Part shown: piece after piece, positions 17,283 to 25,710 of the stretch
How the letters are laid out: every line of letters starts with the position of its first letter
Numbering within the stretch: position 1 is the stretch's first letter
Origin: Rothia endophytica
GTDB taxonomy: Bacteria; Actinomycetota; Actinomycetes; Actinomycetales; Micrococcaceae
NCBI RefSeq assembly: GCF_928381505.1
Contig: NZ_CAKMSJ010000010.1
Location: 34,666 to 98,665, forward strand
DNA: 64,000 nucleotides
Direction: 5' to 3'
Program-made: the position numbers and the translations under genes
Notes under the pieces: generated by a model
Told to the model about the DNA's origin: nothing
Databases searched by the model: none
Seen by the model: the letters and a program-made list of their open reading frames with translations, nothing else

Positions 17283-17987
17283 TTATTTGGTGCGCACTAG
17301 CACGTGCCCGGCCTTACCCGACACACGAGCCCAATCACCATTGGTAAAGACGAGCAAGGGCTCAGTGGCACGTGGTGGTAGAAAGCCAAGGACTTCAAGG
17401 GCGAAAGCCACCCCAATAGGCAGGGTTACCGTGGCATCTGTGGCCTCGAGCGGGGACGCCCAGATACGGGACCTCACCGTGTTCACTACGGCGTGACCGG
17501 GATTCTCTGGAAGAGCTCTGTCAACAGCCTCAATACCCGCACGTGCATCAGACCGGGCATCATCCGACAGGTAAAAGCCCGCTCTTTCCCAGCCTGCGGT
17601 GGGAGGGGCTATTCCTGCCCACGGAGCCGTGGCAGTCACCGGTGGCACCATCAGTCTAAAACCTGACTCTTCAATGCGGGCAAGCCGGTCTAAGAGGGCT
17701 ACAGCCGGAGCGGTGACATCAAGATCCGAGCTTTCCCCCAAACTAATCGCTCGAAGCCCCAACACTGTGGGAGTTTCAGTATCAAAAAGGTTAGATGGCG
17801 CTAGCGTACAGACATAAACACCCAGGACGCCCCCGCGGCCCTGCAAACGTACAGCAGCTTGCGGATCAACCGACTTAGCTCGAGTGATAAAAGTAGCTAA
17901 GTCCCTGGCAGTCTTAGCATCGGGAAGTTGAAAGTAGGCTGAATCTGTTGCCGCGGCTTCAAGCCCCGGAGTGCTCTGATCGTTCAT
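17283..17987 (-). CDS. Conserved hypothetical protein, 234 aa
   Basis: I do not recognise a named domain. The start ATG 17987 is preceded by AGAGAAA. The protein is soluble, mixed alpha/beta by eye, with no signal peptide or membrane segment. Notable stretches are VRLQGRGGVLGVYVCTLAP, TPTVLGLRAISLGE, PPTAGWERAGFYLSDD and a C-terminal LLVFTNGDWARVSGKAGHVL. It is convergent with glbO and divergent from tesB. Coding quality matches its neighbours, so it is a real gene, but nothing nearby suggests a job. Confidence 0.75.
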   Translation of the reverse strand: MNDQSTPGLEAAATDSAYFQLPDAKTARDLATFITRAKSVDPQAAVRLQGRGGVLGVYVCTLAPSNLFDTETPTVLGLRAISLGESSDLDVTAPAVALLDRLARIEESGFRLMVPPVTATAPWAGIAPPTAGWERAGFYLSDDARSDARAGIEAVDRALPENPGHAVVNTVRSRIWASPLEATDATVTLPIGVAFALEVLGFLPPRATEPLLVFTNGDWARVSGKAGHVLVRTK

Positions 17988-18065
17988 TAGATATTTCTCT
18001 CTTATCGCCGGCTGGGGCAGAAGTTACCCCCACAACCCTATACGAGATATGAGAAAGTAGTTTCT

Positions 18066-18977
18066 ATGAGTGAAGAAAAGAACAGTGAAGAAACCTACCA
18101 CCTCGATCAACTATCCCCCACCCAGAAACTGGTGCAGATGCTCTCCCCCGTTCCCGGTGTAGCGTCAGCACACGAACAGGTGTTTAGTGCCGTGACGCTA
18201 ACCCGCGAAACCCCTCGTATCTTTGGTGGTCAGGTACTGGCGCAAGCCATCGTGAGCGCAGCGCACACCGTGGAGAAAAAGCAGATTCACTCACTGCACG
18301 GCTACTTTTTGCGCCCCGGCAACGTAGACAATCCGCTCTCTTACGGGGTCGAGAACCTCAATGAAGCCCGGTCCTTCGCTACACGTCGCGTTCAGGCATA
18401 TCAAAATGGGGCAGCCATTTTCTCAGCCATTGCATCCTTCCAGTCTGAGGCTAATGGCCCTGAACACAGCTCAGATTTCCCTATGAACTTACCTGACCCT
18501 GAATCGCTGCCTACCGCCGCAGATTTGCTGGGCCACATCAATCTGCCGATGGCACAAAAAGTGGCTTATACACGCCCCTTCGACGTGCGCCACATAACTA
18601 CCCCGCTCTACACCTCACCAGCAGTTTCCCCTACCCCCATCAACATGGTCTGGTTCAAAACCTTTGAGCCGCTCCCCGATGACCCCACTCTTCATCAGGC
18701 TGCACTTGCTTATGCGTCCGACTACACCCAGTTAGAGCCAGTGCTGCGCAACCACGGTAAAAGCTGGCTGGAGCCCGGCATGAAGGTAGCCTCGCTGGAT
18801 CACGCCATGTGGTTCCACCGCCCCGCCCGCGCCGACCAGTGGCTCCTGCTTGTGCAGGAATCCCCCAGCGCCCAGGACGCCCGCGGCCTGTCCATCGGTA
18901 ACATCTTCACCGCCTCAGGCAAGCACGTCGCAACGGTAGCTCAGGAAGCCATGCTAAGGCTGCCCATATACCGTTGA
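18066..18977 (+). CDS. tesB: Acyl-CoA thioesterase II
   Basis: The 303-residue protein has a double hotdog fold. RIFGGQVLAQAIVSAAHTV near residue 50 and SLDHAMWFHRPARADQWLLL with DARGLSIGNIF near the C-terminus are TesB signatures; the Asp, Gln and Thr/Ser of these regions make the catalytic site. It hydrolyses medium and long acyl-CoA to free fatty acid and CoA. It is monocistronic with a strong terminator. Confidence 0.95.
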   Translation: MSEEKNSEETYHLDQLSPTQKLVQMLSPVPGVASAHEQVFSAVTLTRETPRIFGGQVLAQAIVSAAHTVEKKQIHSLHGYFLRPGNVDNPLSYGVENLNEARSFATRRVQAYQNGAAIFSAIASFQSEANGPEHSSDFPMNLPDPESLPTAADLLGHINLPMAQKVAYTRPFDVRHITTPLYTSPAVSPTPINMVWFKTFEPLPDDPTLHQAALAYASDYTQLEPVLRNHGKSWLEPGMKVASLDHAMWFHRPARADQWLLLVQESPSAQDARGLSIGNIFTASGKHVATVAQEAMLRLPIYR

Positions 18978-19015
18978 TCTGATAGTTCATCATGAATCTT
19001 AGAACTGCATAAATT

Positions 19016-19056
19016 AAGAACCCGCCCCTCCATCAGTTATGGAGGGGCGGGTTCTT
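19016..19056 (+). terminator. Bidirectional terminator after tesB
   Basis: A perfect 18-bp stem (AAGAACCCGCCCCTCCAT and its complement) with a 5-nt loop, followed by TTGC; the other strand ends in TTCTTAATTT. It serves tesB and could also stop transcripts arriving from ettA. Confidence 0.92.
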
Positions 19057-19059
19057 TGC

Positions 19060-19262
19060 TGAAACAGAGGCGAATAGCTAGCTAAATCCTCTTGAGGAAT
19101 TCGCTACGCTCATCGCTCCTTATTCGCTCGCCTCTTAAATGCTCGCGCGCTCGCACCCGGCTAGCTCATCGTGTGAGCTTACGGTGATGGAGCGTGATTT
19201 TCCGAGCGCGCGAGGAATGAAAAATCATGCGGAATCGTTCACCGGTTACTCAGCCGATTAGC
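19060..19262. other. Structured intergenic stretch between tesB terminator and ettA
   Basis: No open frame is visible here. Several inverted repeats are: AGAGGCGAATA (19066-19076) with TATTCGCTCGCCTCT (19121-19135, one 4-nt insertion), the perfect 12-bp pair CTCGCGCGCTCG (19142-19153) / CGAGCGCGCGAG (19203-19214), and nested GCTCATCGTGTGAGC. A competing pair TGATTTTC / GAAAAATCA also exists. It may be a small RNA, a repeat element, or a long ettA 3' end. Expression is unknown. Confidence 0.45.
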
Positions 19263-20942
19263 TTATCGAGTCAATTTACGGTGAACGACGCGGTGCGGCT
19301 TAGCGGCATCGGGGCCTAGACGCTCTACCTTGTTCTTCTCGTAGGACTCGAAGTTACCCTCGAACCAGTACCAGTTATCGGGCTGGTCCTCGGTGCCTTC
19401 CCAGGCCAGGATGTGGGTGGCTACTCTGTCGAGGAACCACCGGTCGTGGGAGACCACGACAGCGCAGCCGGGGAATTCCAGCAGTGCATTTTCCAGGGAG
19501 GTCAGGGTTTCGACGTCCAGGTCGTTGGTCGGTTCGTCGAGGAGCAGGAGGTTGCCACCCTGCTTGAGGGTCAGTGCAAGGTTCAGGCGGTTACGCTCAC
19601 CACCGGAAAGCACACCTGCCTTCTTCTGCTGGTCTGGGCCCTTGAAGCCAAAGGCTGAGACGTAGGCACGCGAAGGCATTTCTACCTGACCAACCTGGAT
19701 GTAATCCAAACCTTCAGAGACGACCTCCCACAGCGACTTTTCAGGGTCAATGTTGGCGCGGTTCTGGTCAACGTAAGAAATCTTGACGGTTTCGCCGACC
19801 TTGAGCGTACCGCCGTCCAGAGGTTCAAGGCCAACAATGGTCTTGAAGAGGGTTGATTTACCCACACCGTTGGGGCCAATGACACCAACAATGCCGTTTC
19901 GTGGCAGGGAGAAGGACAGGCCGTTAATCAGAGAGCGGCCGTCGAAGCCCTTCTGCAGGTTTTCGGCTTCGATAACGACGTTACCCAGGCGGGGTCCGGG
20001 CGGAATCTGAATTTCTTCGAAGTCCAGCTTGCGGGTCTTCTCAGCTTCAGCTGCCATTTCTTCGTAGCGTGCCAGACGAGCCTTTGACTTAGCCTGGCGG
20101 CCCTTGGTGTTGGAGCGTACCCACTCAAGTTCGTCTTCAAGACGCTTGGCGAGTTTGGCGTCCTTCTTACCCTGAACGGCAAGGCGAGCGCGCTTCTTCT
20201 CTAGGTAGGTGGAGTAGTTGCCTTCGTAGGGATAGAGGTTACCGCGGTCAATTTCAGCGATCCACTCGGCAACGTGGTCCAGGAAGTAGCGGTCGTGGGT
20301 AATCGCGATGACGGCACCCTCGTAGGACTTCAGGTGCTGTTCTAGCCAGAGCACAGACTCAGCGTCCAGGTGGTTGGTGGGCTCATCGAGCAGGAGCAGG
20401 TCAGGCTTCTGAAGCAATAACTTGCAGAGTGCCACACGGCGGCGCTCACCACCGGAAAGGTGGGTCACGGGTGAGTCGCCGGGAGGGCAACGCAGGGCAT
20501 CCATTGCCTGCTCTAGCTGGGAATCAATATCCCAGGCGTTAGCAGCGTCAATGGCTTCCTGAAGCTTACCCATTTCTTCCATGAGCGCGTCGAAGTCAGC
20601 GTCTGGGTTAGCCATCTCTTCTGAGATTTCGTTGTAGCGAACGATCTTTTCATAGATTTCGCCTACGCCTTCCTGGACGTTGCCCAGGACGGTCTTTTCT
20701 TCGTTGAGCGGGGGCTCCTGCATGAGGATGCCCACGGTGTAACCGTCAGAGAGTCGTGCTTCGCCGTTGGAGGGGGTGTCGATTCCCGCCATGATTTTCA
20801 AGATGGTGGACTTACCGGCGCCGTTAGGGCCGACCATACCAATCTTTGCACCGGGGAAGAACGACATTGATACGTCGTTAAGAATGACCTTATCGCCCAC
20901 AGTTTTGCGGGCTTTGGTCATGGTGTAAATAAATTCAGCCAT
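19263..20942 (-). CDS. ettA: Energy-dependent translational throttle protein EttA (ABC-F)
   Basis: From ATG 20942 the product is 559 residues and starts MAEFIYTMTKARKTVGDKV, the EttA start; an upstream frame to 20969 is less likely. It has two ABC domains with Walker A GPNGAGKST and GPNGVGKST, signatures LSGGERRRVALCKLLL and LSGGERNRLNLALTL, and between them the charged P-site tRNA interaction motif linker (KKRARLAVQGKKDAKLAKRL). There are no membrane segments. It binds the ribosomal E site and gates elongation by energy state. It appears monocistronic. Confidence 0.95.
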   Translation of the reverse strand: MAEFIYTMTKARKTVGDKVILNDVSMSFFPGAKIGMVGPNGAGKSTILKIMAGIDTPSNGEARLSDGYTVGILMQEPPLNEEKTVLGNVQEGVGEIYEKIVRYNEISEEMANPDADFDALMEEMGKLQEAIDAANAWDIDSQLEQAMDALRCPPGDSPVTHLSGGERRRVALCKLLLQKPDLLLLDEPTNHLDAESVLWLEQHLKSYEGAVIAITHDRYFLDHVAEWIAEIDRGNLYPYEGNYSTYLEKKRARLAVQGKKDAKLAKRLEDELEWVRSNTKGRQAKSKARLARYEEMAAEAEKTRKLDFEEIQIPPGPRLGNVVIEAENLQKGFDGRSLINGLSFSLPRNGIVGVIGPNGVGKSTLFKTIVGLEPLDGGTLKVGETVKISYVDQNRANIDPEKSLWEVVSEGLDYIQVGQVEMPSRAYVSAFGFKGPDQQKKAGVLSGGERNRLNLALTLKQGGNLLLLDEPTNDLDVETLTSLENALLEFPGCAVVVSHDRWFLDRVATHILAWEGTEDQPDNWYWFEGNFESYEKNKVERLGPDAAKPHRVVHRKLTR

Positions 20943-21056
20943 GCGTTTAAGCCTACCGTGTGCGGTCAAATTACGCAGTTTTCACCGGAGCTACTCTTGG
21001 TGTGCCTCAATATGGCGTCCGCAAGCTGTGGCTACAGGTGCCATCTGAAGGGCTTA

Positions 21057-22444
21057 TTAGATACGGCTTTCAGTGATTCGACCGTTAGGTGACCAGGTCA
21101 GCCTGTACCCTTTAGAGAAATCAACGGTGACCGTGCCGTTGCCTTGAAGTGTTTCATCTGTTTTTGGGAAACCATATTGTGTGGTGTACCCGTTATTCCT
21201 CCAGTGCCAGTAGAGCCCGCCGTTACTGTTCAGGCTGGTGGTACCTGTTGATTCAGACCAAACGATGATCGTATTTCTACCGTAGCTGTGCTGAAAAGTT
21301 TGAGTTACGCCTCCGCCAACGATCAAAGTTTCATCGCTAGAGCGGAAACCTACAGCGTTAATGCCACCCATACGCCTAAATTTTGCGGCAATAGCCCCGG
21401 GTTCCCAGACATCGTGAACGCGGTGGTGCTGCGGTGTCCAATAGAGCGCCGTTACTCGACCGTCTGCGCGAGCAAATTTCTGTACGACGCCCTCACCTAC
21501 TCTTTGTTCCTCTGAGTTAGGGAAACCGTAGCCTCGCTCGTAACCAGCCGAACGATACTTGGCACCGATACCCCCTGAGAGCCAGACCGGGTGTGCAACG
21601 ACGCTAGGGTGCCAGTAAATGGAGTAGTTTTTGGTGAAGTGTTGAACAACACCCCCAGATGAAATTAGGTATTCATTGCCGGTGGGATCTCCATAGGTCT
21701 GAGAGCCTCCGCTGGTGCGGTAGCGGATACCAATAGCTCCAGCGAGGGTATAAGCGTTGGATGGTCTTGCCTGTGCTTTATTGAGAGACTGTTCTAGCAG
21801 TTGAGCGAACTGGTAGCTGTAGTGGTCACCTGGGACGTAAGTCAAGCGGGTCGCGGAAAAGCCTGCACGAGCGTAGACACCCTGCCCACTGCGTGCAGCG
21901 CCTAGTGCTGACCAGTCAAGAGGCCAGCTGACGCCAACTTCATCCCGCTCACCGACGTACCAGTCCATGGGGAGGGCTTTAAAGGCTTGCGTTGGGGTAG
22001 TTTACATACCGTTTGAGTTACCTCCACCGACCAGGACGCGCTGCCCCCGTCCTCCACGTTGTTGGACGGTCTGCGTTGAGTTCAAAGCCAATCATTTCTG
22101 CTCCACCGGAGTAGCCTATAACCCATACGTTGTTACGGTCGAGCGAATGACTACTTTGAAACCAGGTGGCAAAAACCCCTGAACCGGTCTCCGTTACCGT
22201 CGAGGTTTTCCCACCAGGTAATTCCGTCTCCTCCAGCATTCTTATCGGGAGATATAACCGGCACAAAAAGCATGTTGCGTTCGTTCGCTACTCTGGCCAT
22301 GGCCAGTAAGTCTCGGTTACCGGAGGGGTTATGGACCTTTGATTGATGGTTGAACCAGTAGTCGCCATCCAGGTAACAGAGCACACCGACCGGCCTATTC
22401 CAGTCAATATTGTTGGCGTACACGTGGTAGTGAGAACCGCCTCT
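21057..22444 (-). pseudogene. Decayed secreted esterase with C-terminal LGFP repeats
   Basis: Minus-strand reading gives a split protein. Frame 1 (from 22444) reads GGSHYHVYANNIDWNRPVGV and continues to NLDGNGDRFR. A shift at the C-run 22176-22179 joins it to FATWFQSSHSLDRNNVWVIG with the lipase elbow GYSGG. A second shift at the C-run 22044-22048 leads to QRVLVGGGNSNGM, then an in-frame TAA at 22002-22004. The last 304 codons stay open and encode FKALPMDWYVGERDEVGVSW followed by about four LGFP repeats (YGFPNSEEQ, VGFRSSDET, YGFPKTDET). Removing one G from each run restores the frame, so the intact gene encoded an alpha/beta-hydrolase-fold esterase fused to LGFP wall-binding repeats. The start and signal peptide are missing. 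Confidence 0.8.
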
Positions 22445-22566
22445 CTAAGAGCTTTAATGGGGGATGTGGTATGTGTGCGAAGATCTTGTTTTCAGCGCCA
22501 TCTCATTCTATCCAAAGGTTTCTCCCAGCTAAAGGGAGTTAAGAAAGATAGCAGTAAGCTACATCT

Positions 22567-22959
22567 ATGGACGGTCAACACATTCAAGCAATTGCTCGCA
22601 ATCTTGCTCAAAGCTTGCGCGAGAGTGAAACGGTCCACCCCTTTGGGCCGGATCATGAAGTCTATAAAGTGGGCGGCAAGATTTTTGCTATGTGTACAGA
22701 AGGGCCGGGCGCACCCATCGTCACTCTCAAAAGTGACCCTGAAGAATCACGCGTGCTACAGCTAGCACATTTCAACATCAAACCGGGCTGGCATATGAAT
22801 AAACTGCATTGGGTCAGTATTTGGCCGGTGGATTTGCAGGCCCCGGCTAATCCTGACTTTTGCCAACAACTCATAGAAGAGCTGGTCGAGGACGCCTACC
22901 TACGGGTAGTTTATTCGCTCCCCAAATCTGTACGCCCCCTGGAATATCGCGAACGCTAA
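22567..22959 (+). CDS. MmcQ/YjbR family protein
   Basis: The 130-residue protein matches the YjbR fold: HPFGPDHEVYKVGGKIFAM, TLKSDPEESRVL, and the conserved NKLHWVSI. The family has a double-wing DNA-binding-like fold; its biological role is not settled. It has a short upstream region shared with the decayed esterase gene on the other strand. No operon partner. A hairpin lies 48 bp downstream. Confidence 0.85.
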   Translation: MDGQHIQAIARNLAQSLRESETVHPFGPDHEVYKVGGKIFAMCTEGPGAPIVTLKSDPEESRVLQLAHFNIKPGWHMNKLHWVSIWPVDLQAPANPDFCQQLIEELVEDAYLRVVYSLPKSVRPLEYRER

Positions 22960-23007
22960 AAGAAAAGTGACTCAGCGGTGCGCTCCGATCCCCATAGAGC
23001 GCACCGG

Positions 23008-23030
23008 CTTGCCTCTCCCGGAGAGGCAAG
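23008..23030. terminator. Hairpin between convergent yjbR-like gene and ssb paralogue
   Basis: CTTGCCTCTCC / GGAGAGGCAAG inverted repeat between convergent genes. Neither side has a good U-run, so termination is only probable. Confidence 0.45.
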
Positions 23031-23055
23031 ACTCGCCTTCTTCAAGGTTGCAGCA

Positions 23056-23658
23056 TCAGGTGGTAACCGAAAGAGCGGCATCATCGGTTTCTTTAGCGTC
23101 ACTTAGCCCAAAATTTGGGGGCAGCTGTTGCACGCGATCGCTGATGGGCTCAGAAGGATTAACCGCATGGGAGACCTCTGGGATTGTGGTTCTAGCACTC
23201 CCATGGGAGGTAGGCACTTGGGTCTGAGCGAGTTGGCGTTCCCCCTCTACTTGCTGTTCAAAACTTTTATCAACGTCACCAGCTTCAGGGCGGCGGTCTG
23301 AGACCCGCTCAAAGCGGGCGATTCCAAAGTTGAGATCATGGCCGATGCTTGAAGCATCGATTTCAATGCTGGTGCCCTGCGACCCGTCACTGCGTTCAAA
23401 CTGCTTAACTTTCAGGCGTCCAGTCACCAAAATTGGTTGCCCTACGTGAAGACTGCGGGCACTATTATGAGCCAGTGCCCGGAAACAATTGACGGTGTAC
23501 CAGTTGGTATCTGATTCACGCCATTGCCCTGTTGAATTATCAAACCAGCGTGGAGTTGATGCTAATCGGAAATTAGCCAGAGGGATATTAGTCTTCGGTA
23601 GGTATTTCTGGGTGGGAGCGGTGGCAATGTAGCCTCTCACTGTCACGGTATCTGTCAT
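23056..23658 (-). CDS. Single-stranded DNA-binding protein paralogue without acidic tip
   Basis: The 200-residue product has an OB-fold at about 1-110: MTDTVTVRGYIATAPTQKYL, FRLASTPRWFDNSTGQW, TNWYTVNCFRALAHNSA and GQPILVTGRLKVKQFE, the standard Ssb order. AAGGAGGAGCC precedes the ATG. The C-terminal 90 residues are polar and end DAKETDDAALSVTT, without the acidic DDDIPF-type tip that recruits repair proteins. It is probably an accessory Ssb rather than the essential one, which would be expected next to rpsF and rpsR elsewhere. It is divergent from the Tag-like gene. Confidence 0.85.
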   Translation of the reverse strand: MTDTVTVRGYIATAPTQKYLPKTNIPLANFRLASTPRWFDNSTGQWRESDTNWYTVNCFRALAHNSARSLHVGQPILVTGRLKVKQFERSDGSQGTSIEIDASSIGHDLNFGIARFERVSDRRPEAGDVDKSFEQQVEGERQLAQTQVPTSHGSARTTIPEVSHAVNPSEPISDRVQQLPPNFGLSDAKETDDAALSVTT

Positions 23659-23910
23659 GGCTCCTCCTTGAGCTAGTGGGGTAAAGGTTGGGTAGCTTTA
23701 GCCTGACATTCAAGGAAGAGGTCTTGAAAGGAGCCTGGGAACTGTGGATAAACTTACGGACTTGGGGAGCTGAGGTTTCTGGGACTTCTGAAATAATTTG
23801 GTGATTGAGAGACAAGCTCACCAAAGTTTGTGTCAGGCTCTGTACACAGCCGTTGACCTGCAACATATGAGCCACCTAGGTTGTTTCTACACCGTTGTGG
23901 AGGAGCAATC

Positions 23911-24465
23911 ATGGTCAATAAAAATATCGAAGCTGAGTTAGCGGGAAGTACACCGCACAAAGAACCTTCTTGGGTACGAGATGATCCCAGCCGAACGTAT
24001 TTCCTTGAAGAATGGCAGAAAGTGCCGCGCACGCAGCAGGCTATGTTTGAGCACCTGTGTCTTTTAGTCTTCCAAAATGGCCTAGGGTGGAGCGTAGTCC
24101 TAGGTAAGCGAGAAGCGATCAGCAGACATTTCAAAGGGTTTTCTCTAGAGGCTGTTGCTTCTCTTACCGAGCATGATATTTCTCAGATGCTATCCGATAC
24201 ATCCATGATCAGAAATGAAGCTAAAATTCGGAGCTGTATCGCTAACGCACAGGCTTTGCTTGATCACAGCATCAATCTTCCCGCCCTCTTCGAACAGGCT
24301 TTTGACTCACCCGTCATCTTTGACTCGGTCAGTGAGCTACCCAGGACATTAGAGACGACAGATAGGATTGCTGACGATCTCAAGGACGCTGGCGCGCAGC
24401 GTGCCGGTCAGGTTGTGTGCTGCGCTCTAGCCCAAGCAACGGGCTTCATTAGGCTAGGTGCCTAG
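23911..24465 (+). CDS. Tag-like (3-methyladenine DNA glycosylase I family) protein, divergent
   Basis: From ATG 23911, preceded by GGAGGAGC, the product is 184 residues. FEHLCLLVFQNGLGWSVVLG, then ISRHFKGFSLEAVASLTEHD and MIRNEAKIRSCIANAQALL follow the order of Tag proteins. The zinc-binding Cys and His residues of E. coli Tag at the N- and C-termini are not evident; the C-terminus has VVCCALAQATGFIRLG instead. It may excise alkylated bases or have another helix-hairpin-helix DNA role. It is divergent from the ssb paralogue, with about 250 bp between, where I see no clear promoter motif. Confidence 0.7.
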   Translation: MVNKNIEAELAGSTPHKEPSWVRDDPSRTYFLEEWQKVPRTQQAMFEHLCLLVFQNGLGWSVVLGKREAISRHFKGFSLEAVASLTEHDISQMLSDTSMIRNEAKIRSCIANAQALLDHSINLPALFEQAFDSPVIFDSVSELPRTLETTDRIADDLKDAGAQRAGQVVCCALAQATGFIRLGA

Positions 24466-24503
24466 CAGTACACGGTGAGAAGAGAAGGGCCGGGCAATAA
24501 CTA

Positions 24504-25439
24504 TTAGCCGGCATGATCAAAGTAGGCTTGCACAGCTTTACTGGCAACTTCGTAGCCGATATTTACATCATTAAAGCCATGAGAGAGCAGGGCTATAGAG
24601 AAAGTATTATCCTCTGTCCGGACCACGCCTACAGAATTGACGTACCAAGTGCCCGTCTCGTCCTGAATCCACCCATTTTTAACAGAGACCTGCTGGACCT
24701 GCTTTCCAAAAGCAGTCTGGTCTTTTTGAGAACCCACGCCCCAGAGCTGCGACCAACCATGCGGATCCATTGTTTCTAAGAGGTATTCGGCATCGGTCTT
24801 ATTGATCCAGTGGATATCTTCTACGATAAACCGCATAATCTTGACGTAGTCTTCTGCCCAGGTTTGGTTGTTACCCCAGGTGCCCTCGCTGCGAGTCATC
24901 GTAGCACCCAATAGTTCATAGGTTTTGTTAAGAGATTGAGAGCTTGCCTCTGAGTCAGCACCGGGCCCAGTAGTGCCAATCTGTCTAAATATTTCTGTGG
25001 TTGAGGAGTTATCCGAAAAGCTGATAGCAGCCTCGATGAGCGCCTTTTCTTCTTCCGTTAGAGTGCGCTGTTCAAAGACCGCACGCCGCAGAAGTGTGAG
25101 AGCTATGGGGACTTTGACGATTGAGGCCTCATAAGACCACTCATTAGCATGGTGGAGGAAGGTTTTATCTTCTTTATGGTTGTAGACTGCCAAGCTAATC
25201 GTTGCTGAATGCTCTGTTTCAAGACTGGACAGAGCCTCATTGATATCCACATCTTTTCGATCATTAAGATGTTCCTGCCCAGAGGCTGTGACTTGTTTTC
25301 GGTCCCCGTTGCCTCCGCAAGCTACCAGCACAGGTACTAAAGCCAGAAGAGCAGCAGTCGCTTTGAGCGTGCCTCTACGCGAGCGCGCAGTGGGGTGTAA
25401 ATCGGCATCGTTAGATGGGAAGAAAGTTCTCTGGGGCAT
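24504..25439 (-). CDS. Serine hydrolase lipoprotein, class A beta-lactamase-like fold
   Basis: The 311-residue protein has a signal with an Arg pair (SRRGTLKATAALLALVPVLV then AC at the lipobox). The three active-site boxes of penicillin-recognising enzymes are visible: Ser-X-X-Lys in EASIVKVPIAL near residue 126, SDN in ISFSDNSSTTEIF near 168, and KNG in VSVKNGWIQDETGTW near 256, in place of the usual KTG. No clear omega-loop Glu motif of true class A beta-lactamases is evident. A wall-linked hydrolase is more likely than a resistance enzyme. It is monocistronic. Confidence 0.8.
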   Translation of the reverse strand: MPQRTFFPSNDADLHPTARSRRGTLKATAALLALVPVLVACGGNGDRKQVTASGQEHLNDRKDVDINEALSSLETEHSATISLAVYNHKEDKTFLHHANEWSYEASIVKVPIALTLLRRAVFEQRTLTEEEKALIEAAISFSDNSSTTEIFRQIGTTGPGADSEASSQSLNKTYELLGATMTRSEGTWGNNQTWAEDYVKIMRFIVEDIHWINKTDAEYLLETMDPHGWSQLWGVGSQKDQTAFGKQVQQVSVKNGWIQDETGTWYVNSVGVVRTEDNTFSIALLSHGFNDVNIGYEVASKAVQAYFDHAG

Positions 25440-25522
25440 AGGTTCAGTCTATTCTCAAGTGCAGTATCAAATGCTCTAAATAAGAGGATAGTTTCACCAT
25501 AAATACTTGAGTAAACAAATAA

Positions 25523-25551
25523 CCCCCCCACCTCTTTGACGAGGTGGGGGA
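25523..25551 (-). terminator. Terminator after tRNA-Arg
   Basis: CCCCCACCTC / GAGGTGGGGG stem, 10 bp past the tRNA 3' end; minus strand continues GGTTATTTGTTT. Confidence 0.8.
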
Positions 25552-25560
25552 TAGGTGAAG

Positions 25561-25633
25561 TGCCCCAGGAGGGAGTCGAACCCCCGACCAAGAGATTAGA
25601 AGGCTCCTGCTCTATCCACTGAGCTACTGAGGC
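25561..25633 (-). tRNA. tRNA-Arg (anticodon TCT)
   Basis: Acceptor GCCTCAG / CTGGGGC with one G-T pair, anticodon loop CTTCTAA, T-arm GGGGGTTCGACTCCCTC. The anticodon TCT reads AGA/AGG. The CCA is not encoded. Confidence 0.94.
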
Positions 25634-25710
25634 TGAACGTGTTTTATTCTAGCGTGGGTGCACCTCAAAGTCATATCAGTGATAGAGCTCCACGCCCCCG
25701 GCGGCTCAGG

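Noticed and set aside
23588..24134. Minus-strand frames opposite and upstream of the ssb/Tag-like region
   Set aside because: They have low-complexity or shadow-like composition, no ribosome site, and conflict with Ssb and Tag-like coding.
24504..25439. Serine hydrolase as an acquired beta-lactamase
   Set aside because: KNG replaces KTG and no omega-loop Glu motif is evident; codon use matches neighbours.
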